Positions 1 to 9,938 of a stretch of 64,000 nucleotides of DNA are shown here, in pieces. The notes below the pieces were generated by a model. The model did not search any database and had not been told where the DNA came from. It saw nothing but the letters and a program-made list of their open reading frames with translations. Within the stretch, counting starts at the first letter, position 1. The number at the start of each line of letters is the position of its first letter. Where the stretch lies: contig NC_041021.1 of NCBI RefSeq assembly GCF_004193775.1, positions 20,924,632-20,988,631 on the forward strand. The letters run 5' to 3'. Made by a program: the position numbers and the translations under genes. Source of the DNA: Glycine soja (taxonomy: Eukaryota; Streptophyta; Magnoliopsida; Fabales; Fabaceae).

Positions 1-103
1 CTTTACGGATTATGCAACAATTCTCTTCTTGAGGGTCCCGAAGGGAATAAACAAGGTTTGAAAGTCGATCGCAAGTGTCCTCGGACGAAATTAGGGTATG
101 GCA
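1..103 (-). repeat. LTR end fragment, minus orientation, cut by window edge
   Basis: The stretch ends with CGGACGAAATTAGGGTATG then GCA. This is the reverse complement of the LTR start found at 5240, 24758 and 36680 (TGTCATACCC...). The rest (1-80) is only loosely like the U3 of elements A, N and B, so it is probably a divergent relative. It abuts the gag of element X at about 104, where that gag has lost its 5' part. Whether the insertion is a solo LTR or a whole element lies outside the window. Confidence 0.6.
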
Positions 104-1035
104 TTGCCATATGGCCTACCTCCCAACTATACACCACTCAATGTGGCGTACACTCCTAGTGAGAATGTCAATAACTCCACTCCCATACTCATTGAGAGCC
201 AACAACCTCAATCTGATCATGCACATGTCTCTCAATCCATGGGGGAGACACATGAAATTCCCCACCACAATCTAGCCGACTTCGAGCCTTGCCTCGGAAA
301 TGCCACTGAAGGGCAAGCAGTTGGTGGTATACCCCTGCAAAACACTTTGGAGGGGCCTCAATTTTGCCCCCAACCACAACCTTTCTATGGAAAAATGGTG
401 GGTTACACACCTTCAAGCTTTGTGGATTTGGTCTTCGTCGGCGAAAGGATCAAAGTGGGTCAGGAAAGAGGTAAATCTAATCATCCTGCTTTGATAAATG
501 CGAAAACTGGAGCAAATGAAGAGGATGAGAATGAGGGAGAAACCCTTGATATGACTGCCATTCCTACACGGTCAAATTTCCCATCAGCCCAACAATGTCA
601 TTACTCAGCCAATATCAGCCATTCTCATTACCCATCACCTAGTCATCCACAAAGGCCATCCCTAAATCAACCACAAAGCCTGCCCGCCGCACATCCGGTG
701 CCAAAACACCAACCAAAAAGGAATTTTGTAGCAAAAAGCCTGTAGGATTCACCCCAAATTCTAGTGTAATATGCTAACTTGCTCCCATATCTACTTGATA
801 ATGCAATGGTAGCCATAACCCCTGCCAGGGTTCCTTAACCTCCATTTTTCCGAGGATACGACTCGAACGCAACATGTGTATATCATGGAGGAGTTCTGGG
901 ACATTCCATTGAGCACTGTATGACCTTGAAGTGTAAGGTGCAAAGTCTAATTGATGCGGGCTGGCTGAAATTTGAGGAGAATCGCTTGGGAATCCTAACA
1001 TTGACAAGCGACACCACACATGGGGCAATTTTGAA
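104..1035 (+). pseudogene. gag pseudogene of element X
   Basis: The frame from about 104 to 745 encodes a Pro/Gln/Asn-rich protein very close to the gag of element N (28540-30003). It includes the stretch MVGYTPSSF and the basic segment after it. Compared with N, about 590 bp holding the core capsid-like gag domain is missing near 385, so this is an internal deletion. After a frame break at 745, the zinc-knuckle region continues to about 1035 with spacing C-x2-H-x5-H-x4-C near 870-915. The 5' end is lost at the LTR junction. Gag is the structural nucleocapsid protein; this copy cannot make a working one. Confidence 0.75.
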
Positions 1036-2195
1036 AGTTGTTGTTAGATGTCTCTAATGACTCATCAGGATTTTCAAGTTTATGCCATTATTGTAAACCA
1101 TGGTTACAATGCTAAATAAAATGGATAAATTTGACATCTTTGTCCCTCATCCTCTCGTAATTACATCTTTGCTTCCACTGGAATGTGGGTGCAAGCCATT
1201 GGTTTGTTTGCTCAAGCGACCTGCGCTCCTGAGTTTGGACTTCCAAAACCGTTCAATCAGAAATTACTCATGCTACACATTTGGTGAGGATGCCGTAAAC
1301 AACAAGTAAAGCAGAAAAGTTCAAAAAGAAAAGGAAAAAAGCATTTGATTGACTGTGTTTTAAAGTAAAATATAGACGTTCATGTGACCTCATTTTATCA
1401 TTTCGGAAAGTTTTTCTTTTTTAGAGAGAAGTGAGTTATCAAGAATAGGATTCATTTGACTTAATCCGTCAACTGAAAAAATCCTTCAACTATTTTTCGT
1501 CCTTGAAAAATTCTTTTTGCGAGAATCAACCGCTTCTTTCATTCTTCCTTGTTACAAGGTTGTGAAAACAAAAAACAATGATGGATACCTCAGAGCCCTA
1601 CACTAGGGCAATGAAAGGCACCATGCATAAACCTCAAGCGAACCTAGGGGCAGATTAGAGGTTCTCACCCAATAGGTTCCCTGCTACAAGGTCATGACGA
1701 AAGACAACGATTGGTACCTCAAAGCCTTACACTGGGGCAATGAGGGGCACCGTGCATGAGCCTCAAGCAAACCTAGGGGGGACAAACCCTAGGATTTCAA
1801 TGGATTGATTAAACGTCAAATGACTCCATTGCCGTCACTCCAAAATGGTCAAGTGACCAAATCAAACAGAACATACACTCTGAGGGAGTTCCTAGAGAGA
1901 TTCGCAAAAGATAGGATAAGGTTGCATGAATTATCACCTCTTTCAAAAGGACAGTCAATCTGTGTTTTCCAAAAAAATCAAATCAAAATCAAAAAATAGG
2001 GAAAGAATGTCATGAACATTGTACAACTTTCCATTACATTGCATTGTTGCATATGAAGTCCGCATTTATCGCATTTCAAGACAAAGGTTGCATGCATCTG
2101 CATCCCTAAATATCTTGTTAACTGCATAGATTTCCTACATCTAATGTCCAATCTTTTGAATTTGGGATGACCGGCCCTCTCAATGAGTCAATCTC
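1036..2195 (+). other. Element X spacer between gag and minisatellite, non-coding
   Basis: This corresponds to 30004-31190 of element N with many small differences. Short open frames (1100-1309, 1805-1999) lie in it, but they resemble nothing I recognise and are not kept open in N. Two diverged copies of a ~130-bp unit are tandem at about 1545-1785. Each has the phrases CTACAAGGT, GGTACCTCA-like, GGGGCAATGA-like and AACCTAGGG. No protease motif is seen, although this is where protease lies in A and B. Confidence 0.6.
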
Positions 2196-2227
2196 TTGGT
2201 TTCTCATAAGGGTGGACCCTTGGGTAC

Positions 2228-3165
2228 TAGTACCCTCACCTTCAGAGGGCTACACGCCCTCCCCTTTAGAGGACTACATATCCTCGCCTTCAGAGGACTA
2301 CACGTCCTTGCCTTCAGAGGGCTAGACGCCCTTACCTTCAGAGGGCTACAGGTCCTCACCTTCAGAGGGTTGCACGCCCTTGCCTTCAGAGGGCTACAGG
2401 TCCTCACCTTTAGAGGGCTGCACGTCCTCGCCTTCAGAGGGCTGCACACCCTCGCCTTCAGAGGGCTGCACGCCCTTGCCTTCAGAGGGCTACACGTCCT
2501 TACCTTCAGAGCACTACAGGTCCTCGCCTTCAGAGGGCTGCACGCCCTCGCCTTAAGAGGGCTACACGTCCTCACCTTCAGAGGACTACACGTCCTCGCC
2601 TTCAGAGGACTACACATCCTCACCTTTAGAGGACTACACGTCCTCGCCTTCAGAGGACTACACGCCCTCGCCTTCAGAGGGATACACGCTCTCACCTTCA
2701 GAGGGCTACACGCCCTCGCCTTCAGAGGACTACACACCCTCGCCTTCAGAGGACTGCACACCCTCGCCTTCAAAGGACTACACGTCCTCACCTTCAGAGG
2801 TCTACACATCCTTGCCTTTAGAGGGCTGCACGTCCTCACCTTCAGAGGGCTGCATGTCCTCGCCTTCAAAGGGCTGCACGTCCTCACCTTCAGAGGGCTT
2901 CATGCCCTCGCCTTCAGAGGACTACACATCCTTGCCTTCAGAGGGCTACACGCCCTCGCCTTCAGAGGGCTACACGCCCTCGCCTTCAGAGGGTTACACG
3001 CCTTCGCCTTCCGAGGACTACACATCCTCACCTTTAGAGGGCTCCACGCCCTCGCCTTCGGAAGGCTGCAAGCCCTCGCCTTCAGAGGGCTGCACGCCCT
3101 CGCCTTCAGAGGGCTATGCATCCTCGCTTTCAGAGGGCCCCACATCTGCGCCTTTAGAGAACTCA
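2228..3165 (+). repeat. 24-bp minisatellite, about 39 units (element X)
   Basis: The unit consensus is about CCTTCAGAGGGCTACACGCC plus CTCG. By hand I count about 39 units. Each unit holds an inverted repeat, GAGGGC-TACAC-GCCCTC or GAGGAC-TACAC-GTCCTC. The array stays open in several frames on both strands (for example 2196-3182 plus and 2204-2887 minus) because 24 is divisible by 3 and the unit lacks stops. The encoded octapeptides are low complexity and probably not real proteins. The array sits directly before the 3' ORF remnant, in the position held by pol in A and B. It starts just after the palindrome GGTACTAGTACC (about 2222-2233). Confidence 0.9.
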
Positions 3166-3204
3166 AGATCCTCTGCCCTTAATGCTTAACCGAGACTTGC
3201 ACTC

Positions 3205-3720
3205 CCGGGTGAGGGGCCAGTAGTTTCCTTTTATCAGTTCCTGGGCCACCCCCTGATCTCAGAGGAGGGCCAACTGTGCGAGCACAACCAAAGGAGGAGG
3301 TAGGTCTCCAGCTTCGACAAGGAGGCTATCGCACATCTACTATGCATACCGGGGCAAGATTTCACTCAGACCGCCGTAGGGAGATGAGTGCGGATCATGC
3401 ATACCACCACAACTCCAATCTCCCCCTGTCGAAGAGTCAAGTAGTTTATGCCATCATGACATAGGTAAGTATGCACGTGGCTCAACTGATTTCTGATGCC
3501 ATCTACTGTTTGCAAGGATCGCCCCTACAAGACACTCAGTGGGCCTGGAGAAGTCCAACAGGGTCTTGGGGTTTCCATCTCTGATTATGAGCCTCTGTCA
3601 GTTCTGTGGAGTGTCCGTCGCCTCCAACAGGGTCATCATGTCCCTATTAACAGGGCTTTCATCGTGAAGTATTGCACCCCCAGGCAAGCGCAGGGCGAGG
3701 CATCACAGTAGCGGGCAACA
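3205..3720 (+). pseudogene. 3' ORF remnant of element X (plant transposon-protein-like domain)
   Basis: Translation in shifting frames resembles the middle and end of the 3' ORF of A (19145-20393) and B (45965-44715). It covers the part with FLGxPL, the CIPGQDF-like motif, the HVAQ-like segment and the PRQAQGE-like end. The first ~120 codons and the leader intron are absent; the minisatellite abuts directly. Stops and frame changes are frequent. No function remains. Confidence 0.65.
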
Positions 3721-4042
3721 GACGCACCGCCACCACCTCCAGAGTCCACCTCAACTCATCTACAAAGGCTGGAGCGTTACCTATGACACGTGGCCGACTA
3801 GTAGGCAACCAACCACTTGGGCAGCTACGAGCAGGTACTGGGCCTGTGATCGACAAATTGTCATCACGCGTCCGGCTCAAGACGTTAAAGAAGCACTACT
3901 AGGAGGCAACCTAGTACCTTTTAAATTTCTGCTTGTTATTTGATCACCTTTGTTTCTCAAGTCATAGTAGGACACACCTAGTTGCTCATGATCCTAGGAA
4001 TTTAAATAAAAAAGCACAAACTGGGAAGGTAGCCAATACCTC

Positions 4043-4045
<3 letters not shown>

Positions 4046-4109
<64 letters not shown>
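4046..4109. repeat. (AT)32 microsatellite
   Basis: An uninterrupted AT dinucleotide run of 64 bases in the tail of element X. The matching position in element N (about 32870) has only a few ATATGT units, so the run grew in this copy. Confidence 0.97.
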
Positions 4110-4112
<3 letters not shown>

Positions 4113-5234
4113 TAGGTAGTGAAAATACTTTGAATATGTATGTATATGTTTAGGTAGCAAAATACCTCATGGAAAAAACAAAAACAAAAACAAAAACAAA
4201 ATAAAAATAAAATTGGTTAGCTAAAAAGCCAACGTGCTTTTGAAAGGAAATGAACCGGCCATTCAGGAACAAGGTTTTTGAAAAAAAAATGTGTATGCAC
4301 CTGAAGGTGAATGCTGTGAAAATTTTCCCGAACGCCCAAATGGACTCAGATGAATGCATGAATTGATAGAAGAGCATGCTTTGGAAACACTGGGTTGAAT
4401 TAAATAGGGAAAATGAATCCTGAGCCCTAGTGTCACATGCCCATAAAAACTTGATGCTAGAGTGTCCACATGGGTGCATGCATGACCAATTTTGCATAAA
4501 ATTTCCTAATCATCATTGTTGCATGTGTGTCTTGGAAATAATGTGGGACATACCCTTTATCCTTGAATCGCTGGCCAAACCAACACCCTGACATATATCA
4601 TGTCCAGCCGTCCTACAAGTCTTGAGCCAAAATCCCAACTCACCATAAACCTTGACCTAGGATGAGAATTTCCATCCTTGCCCTCAGAAGAAGGAACGGT
4701 AGGGTCTCCTAAGAAAGAAGGGTCACTCATTGTTGAGCTGCTAACACGTTTCAAAAACAAAAAAAAGAGAAGAAAGTTCCCGATCAAAGATCAGAACAAA
4801 ACAAAGGAAAAAAGAAAATCCCCGATCAAAGATCGGAAGAAAATGAAAGAATTATACAGAAGGATTTTCGGACTAGACAAATATTCAAACAATACGGAAT
4901 AGTCACAACCAAATAAGGAAAGAAAGGAAACCACGACTTGAAGTGGTCCTCTTCCTTTGATTGCTAACCAAAATCCTGTGCGTTGACAACTTTTTCGCCT
5001 CGCACTAAACAAAAATAGAAAAGGAAAAGGCCAAAACCCTCAGAGCCAAATTTCTCAGCAAAACACCATTCCTGAAAAAGTCCTATTGATCCATGATCAC
5101 GCATGTAATCTTTGATTTGACAGGAAATGATTTGCAAAATCAAGTCATGACATATTTATGGCTCGGAATTAGGATAAAACATTTGTCTGTGTGAGATTGA
5201 TACACTTCGAGTGATTTTCTTCTATTTTGTTGGA

Positions 5235-5239
5235 CCCAG
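5235..5239. repeat. Target-site duplication CCCAG, left copy (element A)
   Basis: CCCAG directly precedes the LTR start at 5240. The same five bases follow the LTR end at 38598 (38599-38603). The pair fixes the ends of element A. Confidence 0.9.
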
Positions 5240-5319
5240 TGTCATACCCTAATTTCGTCCGGGGACCATTGTTTGGTGGCATGCAACCTTTGCTTGACCG
5301 CTTCGAGGTACTAAACACC

Positions 5320-5520
5320 CATCGTTAGGCAATCCGTGAGGTTCCGCGGCATGCTAGAAGTCAAAAGGAAGCATTGTTGTGCAATGCGTAAAAGTTCCGC
5401 AACATTCCAGAGGTCAAAAGGGGCATTGTTACATAATCCGTAAGGTTTTGCGACATTCTGGAAAGAAAATAAGTGTCGTTACGTAATCCATAAAGTTCCG
5501 TAATGTTACGGAAAAGGAAT
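5320..5520 (+). repeat. U3 tandem repeats with TTCCG/CGGAA palindromes (element A)
   Basis: Successive diverged units of roughly 55-62 bp share the pattern ATCCGTAA-x-GTTCCG-x-AACATTCCGGAA-like, then A-rich spacer. The last has TCCGTAATGTTACGGA, a near-perfect palindrome. The same array is in every LTR of this family here: N (24840-25085, 36765-37010) and, inverted, B (41200-41460, 59540-59790). The position upstream of TATA suggests an enhancer; this is inference. Confidence 0.65.
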
Positions 5521-5642
5521 CAGCAAAAAAAGCAAAAGGGGGTGTATTTAGTAAAAAAGGGTGTGCAAATAGCAACTAGGCCCACTTGGGCCTTCCAGGG
5601 GGTTCCAACAGAAGGCGGTGCCTTCTGGTGGAAGCAACCCAA

Positions 5643-5656
5643 CTCGCCTGGGCGAG
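5643..5656. promoter_or_regulatory. U3 inverted repeat CTCGCC-TG-GGCGAG
   Basis: Six-base arms are perfectly complementary and lie about 30 bp upstream of the TATA box. The arms extend to eight bases in element B (AGCTCGCC-CA-GGCGAGCT, 41055-41072). Weaker versions lie near 24311, 25199 and 59400. A related arrangement (GGCGAG-5-CTCGCC) precedes the internal promoter-like site of B (47161-47177). It could bind a dimeric factor. Confidence 0.6.
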
Positions 5657-5686
5657 CTGGGCGGCAACCACCTCCCTCTTTTTCCC

Positions 5687-5695
5687 TATAAATAG
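5687..5695 (+). promoter_or_regulatory. TATA box of the 5' LTR promoter (element A)
   Basis: TATAAATAG follows a pyrimidine-rich run and precedes GGGCAAAGAGGGCAG. The same box is found in the other LTRs: 24357 (A 3'), 25245 (N), and inverted at 41021-41027 and 59367-59373 (B). The RNA start should lie about 30 bp downstream, near 5715-5720, which places most of the LTR in the transcript leader. Confidence 0.8.
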
Positions 5696-6324
5696 GGCAA
5701 AGAGGGCAGAGTAATTTCGTTCAGCCCTTCTAATATTTAGGATTCTCTTGAAATTAGTGAGAAAAATTGTTTCCGTGAAGAAAATCCAAGCCGAGGCGCT
5801 TCCGTAACGCTTCCAAGACGTTTCCGTGAGCGATTTCGTGAAGATTCTTCACCGTTCTTCATCGTTCTTCGTTCGTTCTTCGGTCTTCAACCGGTAAGTT
5901 CCCGAAATCGAATCTTTCCATTCATTCTATGTACCCTTAGTGGTACCCACTTGTTTCGCGTGCTTTTATTTTCATTTCGTTTGTTTTTCATACCCCCTTT
6001 TGACGTGCTTTAACCATTTATTTAAGCCGTTTTCTCGCCTAATAAATAATAAAATGAATTTCCATCGATCATTTGAATTGTGATATTGTTTAATCTCTGT
6101 TAAAATAAAATCCAACCGATCTTTCACGCCGTAACCACGTTTAAAAACCAAAAGAGGCAAAATAATAATAAAATAATAAAAAATATCTTTGAATAAAATA
6201 AAAAAAAATCAATTGGACGTTTTTCTTTGGGATTTTCCTTAATTGAATTAACTAATAACCAAAGTGAAACTAAGGCTAAAATCAACTCACAAATCAAGCT
6301 TTGTCCATAAAAATCACTTTAAAA

Positions 6325-6354
6325 ACCGTTTTAAGGTCCAACGCCTTAAACGGT
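6325..6354 (+). other. Leader hairpin with TCCAACG loop (element A LTR)
   Basis: ACCGTTTTAAGG pairs with CCTTAAACGGT around the loop TCCAACG, with one bulged T. In the LTRs of B the stem is CCATTT...AAATGG instead of CCGTTT...AAACGG, a compensatory change. Shorter relatives follow at about 6446-6468 and 6500-6522 (GTTAATGGTCCAAC then a CTTAAC or TTTAAAC end). Confidence 0.7.
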
Positions 6355-6594
6355 CCTCTTCGCTTTTATTTGGTTAAACGTGGACTTTCGAAAGCATAAA
6401 ATCATCATGTAACCTTGTCGCTACTTTAAAAAAAAAACAAGAGATCGTTAATGGTCCAACACCTTAACGTTTCTCTCCTTTCAAAAGAATCAAAAGATCG
6501 TTAATGGTCCAACGCTTTAAACGACTTTTGTTCGCTAAAAACATATCTTGCAAAAAAGGGATAAAAACAATTTAACCAACGTTCAGTTCTCAAA

Positions 6595-6669
6595 GAACTA
6601 CGTAGGTCTGATTTCCTTATCACAAATTGAGGAATACGTAGGAGTAAGGGAAACACCCTTGTCGACCAC
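6595..6669 (+). other. Three-way-junction module, copy 1 (LTR type)
   Basis: From GAACTACGTAGGTCTGA to GTCGACCAC. Predicted pairs are GGTC with GACC (closing), TTCCT with AGGAA (hairpin 1) and AAGGG with CCCTT (hairpin 2). Two TACGTAGG boxes flank hairpin 1. It lies downstream of the TATA box and so would be in the RNA leader. Confidence 0.7.
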
Positions 6670-6992
6670 AAAAAGATAAAAACATAAAAAGGCATAAAAA
6701 CACAAACGGACATAAAAAAGGGAAAATGAAACATTTTGAAGTCATATTTGCACACTTGATTAAAAGGTTGTCATCCTTTGTGACGGACGCGTGGGGTGCT
6801 AATACCTTCCCCGTGCGTAAATACAACTCCCGAACTTTTCACACTTAAAAGTTCGTAGACCACACCTTTTTCGGTTTTTCTGATGTTTTCCTCGAATAAA
6901 TGTTGGTGGTGACTCCGCGCGCCTTCCTCCCTTGGAAGACGCACTTGTGAGCCCTCGCGTCGCCCTCCCACCGAAGGGTAGGTTGCGAAAGT

Positions 6993-7010
6993 TGGCGACT
7001 CCACTGGGGA
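6993..7010 (+). promoter_or_regulatory. Primer binding site (element A)
   Basis: TGGCGACTCCACTGGGGA lies two bases after the LTR end, the standard place for the tRNA primer site. N (26590-26607) and, inverted, B (58055-58072, TGGCGACTCCGCTGGGGA) have the same site. From memory, Ogre elements use a tRNA-Arg complement of this form. Confidence 0.85.
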
Positions 7011-7860
7011 CTTTTTTTAGAGAGTTAGGCCTTCTAAATCACGTGCAATATCATGACTTCCTCTTTTGTCCGTTTCCTTTTATCTCCCTTATGTTCTTGT
7101 ATATAACCCTTTGATGCTTTTAGTGTGTTTTGAAATGTATGCATGAGATAGATATTTATTCATTTGATGCACACAACACCAACACCTTTTTGCACACACG
7201 GTGAGTTGAAAATGGGACCTATACCCGGGTCCATGGGAACATAAGGAGGGGAGGTGAATCTGTGGTCATGCTGGGTCTCCGACTTGCTTGATAACAGTGA
7301 ACCCTCATCTAGAGTTTTTCTCTTTGATAACATATTGTTGCTGGTAGTCCCTACAGTCGCAATATGTCTGTCGAAGGGGATGATACCTCTAGAAACCATC
7401 AAGAGAGATATGACCATCTTGGGGTTTATCATTAAAAGCCTTTTAGGTTCCTCCCGTTTAGGTTCCTAAAATAGGGGCACGAAACACGCTGCGTGCCTTT
7501 TAAACATTGCCATGCATGTAGTCTCATGTACGCCTTTGCTGTATGATTATTTGTGGATATTGTCATACTATGTACATCCCCATGTTGTGCTCTTTTTTCG
7601 CATCTGCATCATGCACGGGTTGCGTCTTGATCCCCTCACTTTGTCACGAACCGACAGAGGGTCCATGTCGCCTTCTTAAATGCATACATCGGGCACCATG
7701 CTGCCCGAATGTTGTATCTAAGAAGGGGACAATCTCCTGGGCTCCCGTATTCGTAAAATGCATCTGTGCCATACACATTTCTTCATGCATTCATCCATTC
7801 CACCCATGATAAATGTTGGAGTCTTGATTCTCACTGGGTTTTGTTTCACTCTAGTAAAAC
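7011..7860 (+). other. Element A leader between PBS and ORF1, non-coding
   Basis: The 850-bp leader aligns with B (58054-57191, inverted) and the first part of the N leader (26608-27420). Conserved phrases include a ~40-bp block around ACCCGGGTCCATGGGAACAT and one around GTGAACCCTCATCTAGAG. Small open frames (7254-7469, 7543-7809) are not kept in the sister copies. Packaging or translation signals of the RNA would be expected here; none can be named. Confidence 0.6.
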
Positions 7861-9711
7861 ATGGGATTGAGTCAGGCGCCTTCGCTTAAAAAGAGGTTCT
7901 ATCAAGTCAAGGTCAAGAGCCTAGGAGTCGCTAGTCTGAAAGAGTTAGGACAGTTGATGGGTCAACTCCAGCAACAAGCTTTTCACAAAGCTTACAGTAA
8001 GATCTGGGACCTAGCCATGGTAGAGGTCTCCACAGAGGCCATTGCCTCCCTCGCCCAATATTATGACCAGCCTTTAAGGTGCTTCACCTTTGGGGACTTC
8101 CAGTTATCACCCACGGTGGAAGAGTTTGAAGAAATCCTGGGATGCCCTCTGGGAGGAAGGAAACCATACCTCTTCTCGAGATTGTATCCTTCTTTAGCTA
8201 GAATTTCTAAGATAGTCCAAATCTCGACCAGGAATTAGATCGCGGAAAGCAAGTTGAAAATGGGGTGGTTGGAGTACCAAGGAAATGTTAAGAAGCAAAA
8301 GCAAGAGTCTTGGCAGGTAAAGGCGAATGGGCCCCATTCATGGACATCCTGGCACTTTTGATCTTCGGGGGGTCCTCTTTCCAAATATGGATGGGTTGGT
8401 GGACCAGGCAGCGATCTTCGCTTTTCTCACCTTTCATTTCCTATCTTAGCCAATCTATATGACACCTTCGATCGAAGATGTGAAAAGAATAGTGCAAGGA
8501 TCGTTTGCTGTACTCTGGCCCTCTACGTATGGTTGGTTTCACACCTTTTCTACCAAGAGGTGAGACATGCTTGCCTGCTAGAAGGCCACCGCTCATGCAC
8601 AGAGAAAAAAGACGCAAGTTGGGATCGACTCTTAGCAAGCAAAGAAGGAGCATCTGTCAATTGGTTCCCCCGATGGAAAAAAGGAAGAATCGGGGTTCTT
8701 ATTTCGTGCGGAGGATTTCCAAATGTTCCCTTGATGGGGACAAGGGGTTGCATTAATTACAATCCCATCCTCGCCAAAAGACAACTTGGCTACCCTATGA
8801 GAGGGGCACCATTAGAGGAAGGCCTCACACCTATTATTGCACGAGGTTTCAATAGAACCAACATGGGGGCGCTTCAGAAGGTCCGCAAGGCATGGGAGAT
8901 GATGCAAAAAAAGGACAAGGAACTTAGAGGTAGTAGCAACGGGCCCATCGACGGCTACCATGGGTGGTTGAAAGCCTACACACAAGATTTGGATTGGCTC
9001 CCGAATTTGAGAACCACTAAGGGGGTGGAGGTTGAAGCTCTGGAAGAGGACGAAGAGGTATAGGCCCTTAAGACAGAACTCGAGAAAGCCCAAACAGTCA
9101 AAGAAATGTTCAAGTCATCAGCTATTAGGATCCGAAAAGAGAACGCCAAACTGAGAGACGTGAATATAGCCACCACCAAGGCCTTAGAACAAGAGACTAA
9201 GAGGGCCCGTAGGGAAAAACATGGCCGGAACAAATTCCGAGGGGCTTTGTGGGGCACTAACAGCGAGCTTAAGCTCCGAAGAGAGGAAAGGGACCAATCA
9301 CGAGTAGATAGTTTGATCTTGAAAGATGAATTGAGGATTTGCCTAAGGTCCAAGAGGAACTTGTCTTAGCGGTTATGCGAGACCGAGACCAACATGTTAG
9401 CCATCATCAGCAAGTACCAAGAAGAATTAAATCTAGCCATGGCCCACGAGCACAAAGTGGCGAACGAATATGCCCGAGTGTACGCGGAAAAGGAGGCTAG
9501 AGGAAGGGTGATTGACTTGTTACATCAAGAGGCAACGATGTGGATGGACCGATTTGCTCTTACTTTGAACGGGAGTCAAGAACTTCCCCGATTGCTGGCC
9601 AAGGCCAAAGCAATGGCGGACGCCTACTCCGCCCCCGAGGAGATCCACGGACTCCTCAGCTATTTTCCGCATATGATAGACTTAATGGCCCATATAATTA
9701 GGAACCTCTAG
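7861..9711 (+). pseudogene. ORF1 of element A: plant-mobile-domain/DUF7745-like protein with coiled-coil tail
   Basis: The frame starts MGLSQAPSLKKRFYQVKVKS at 7861 and runs, with breaks, to the stop at 9711 (about 615 codons, the same as B). Residues ~45-270 hold the folded part (motifs FTFGDFQLSP, EILGCPLGG). This resembles the plant mobile domain / DUF7745 family, which is shared by host silencing factors such as MAIN/MAIL1 and by gypsy elements. Residues ~400-520 are Lys/Glu/Arg-rich, likely coiled coil. A frameshift at about 8225 gives a stop at 8236. Further breaks lie between 8240 and 8530, a TAG stands at 9061 and another stop at 9367. The protein may act in host or element regulation; the role is unproven. 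Confidence 0.75.
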
Positions 9712-9938
9712 GAAGTTTGTATTGTCACTCAGATCTTGACTAGTTATAACTTTCTGAATAAAATGAGTTTGTCCCATGATTTTACTCCAAAATCAGTGCG
9801 AATCAAATCACTCCCACATTTTCATCTCTAGCATACATTCATTTTTACGTACTCCTCACGTTTGGGTTTTTAGGAAAAAACGCCATAACTAAGCGCGCCC
9901 CAAGGCATCCCTATCGCACCAGATCCAAATCTAGGACG

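Larger units (their letters stand above)
104..5239 (+). mobile_element. Element X, left part: non-autonomous Ogre-like Ty3-gypsy remnant
   Basis: The order is gag remnant, non-coding spacer, 24-bp minisatellite, remnant of the 3' ORF, and tail. This matches the internal region of element N (28540-34040) piece by piece. No protease, RT or integrase is present. X is interrupted at 5239 by element A and resumes at 38604, where the sequence again matches N (from about 34045). No LTR of its own is visible: the left end is cut by another LTR at about 103 and the right end stops at about 38970 against a chromovirus fragment. Confidence 0.75.
3721..5239 (+). other. Element X 3' tail, non-coding
   Basis: This aligns with the tails of N (32541-34040), A (20640-21700) and, reversed, B (43280-44460). 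Shared landmarks are GGTTAGCTAAAAAGCCAAC, a conserved phrase with GAATCCTGAGCCCTAG, purine-rich blocks made of GATCAAAGATC-type units (4740-4870), and the end TTGTTGGACCCAG. The short open frames here are in low-complexity sequence and are not conserved as protein. A dinucleotide repeat lies at 4046-4109. Confidence 0.6.
5240..6990 (+). repeat. 5' LTR of element A
   Basis: The LTR is 1751 bp. It starts TGTCATACCCTA and ends GTAGGTTGCGAAA (the expected final CA has become AA). U3 (5240 to about 5715) holds diverged ~60-bp tandem units with TTCCG/CGGAA motifs (5320-5520), the inverted repeat CTCGCC-TG-GGCGAG (5643-5656) and a TATA box (5687). The transcribed part holds a strong hairpin (6325-6354), two related hairpins (about 6446 and 6500) and the three-way-junction module (6595-6669). 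Confidence 0.92.

Noticed and set aside
2228..3165. CRISPR-like repeat array
   Set aside because: Units are directly adjacent with no unique spacers, and the context is a plant retroelement.
2196..3189. Open frames of 328, 227, 125 and 88 codons on both strands over the minisatellite
   Set aside because: They arise because the 24-bp unit lacks stops and is a multiple of three. They encode cyclic octapeptides in several frames at once and have no family resemblance.
4150..4497. Minus-strand open frames in the tails (also 32930-33286 and 20775-20987)
   Set aside because: Similar frames recur because the tails are homologous, but they are interrupted differently in each copy, lack plausible starts, and end in low-complexity Phe/Val runs.
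6993..7010. A tRNA gene at the PBS
   Set aside because: Only the 18-base primer complement is present; no cloverleaf surrounds it.
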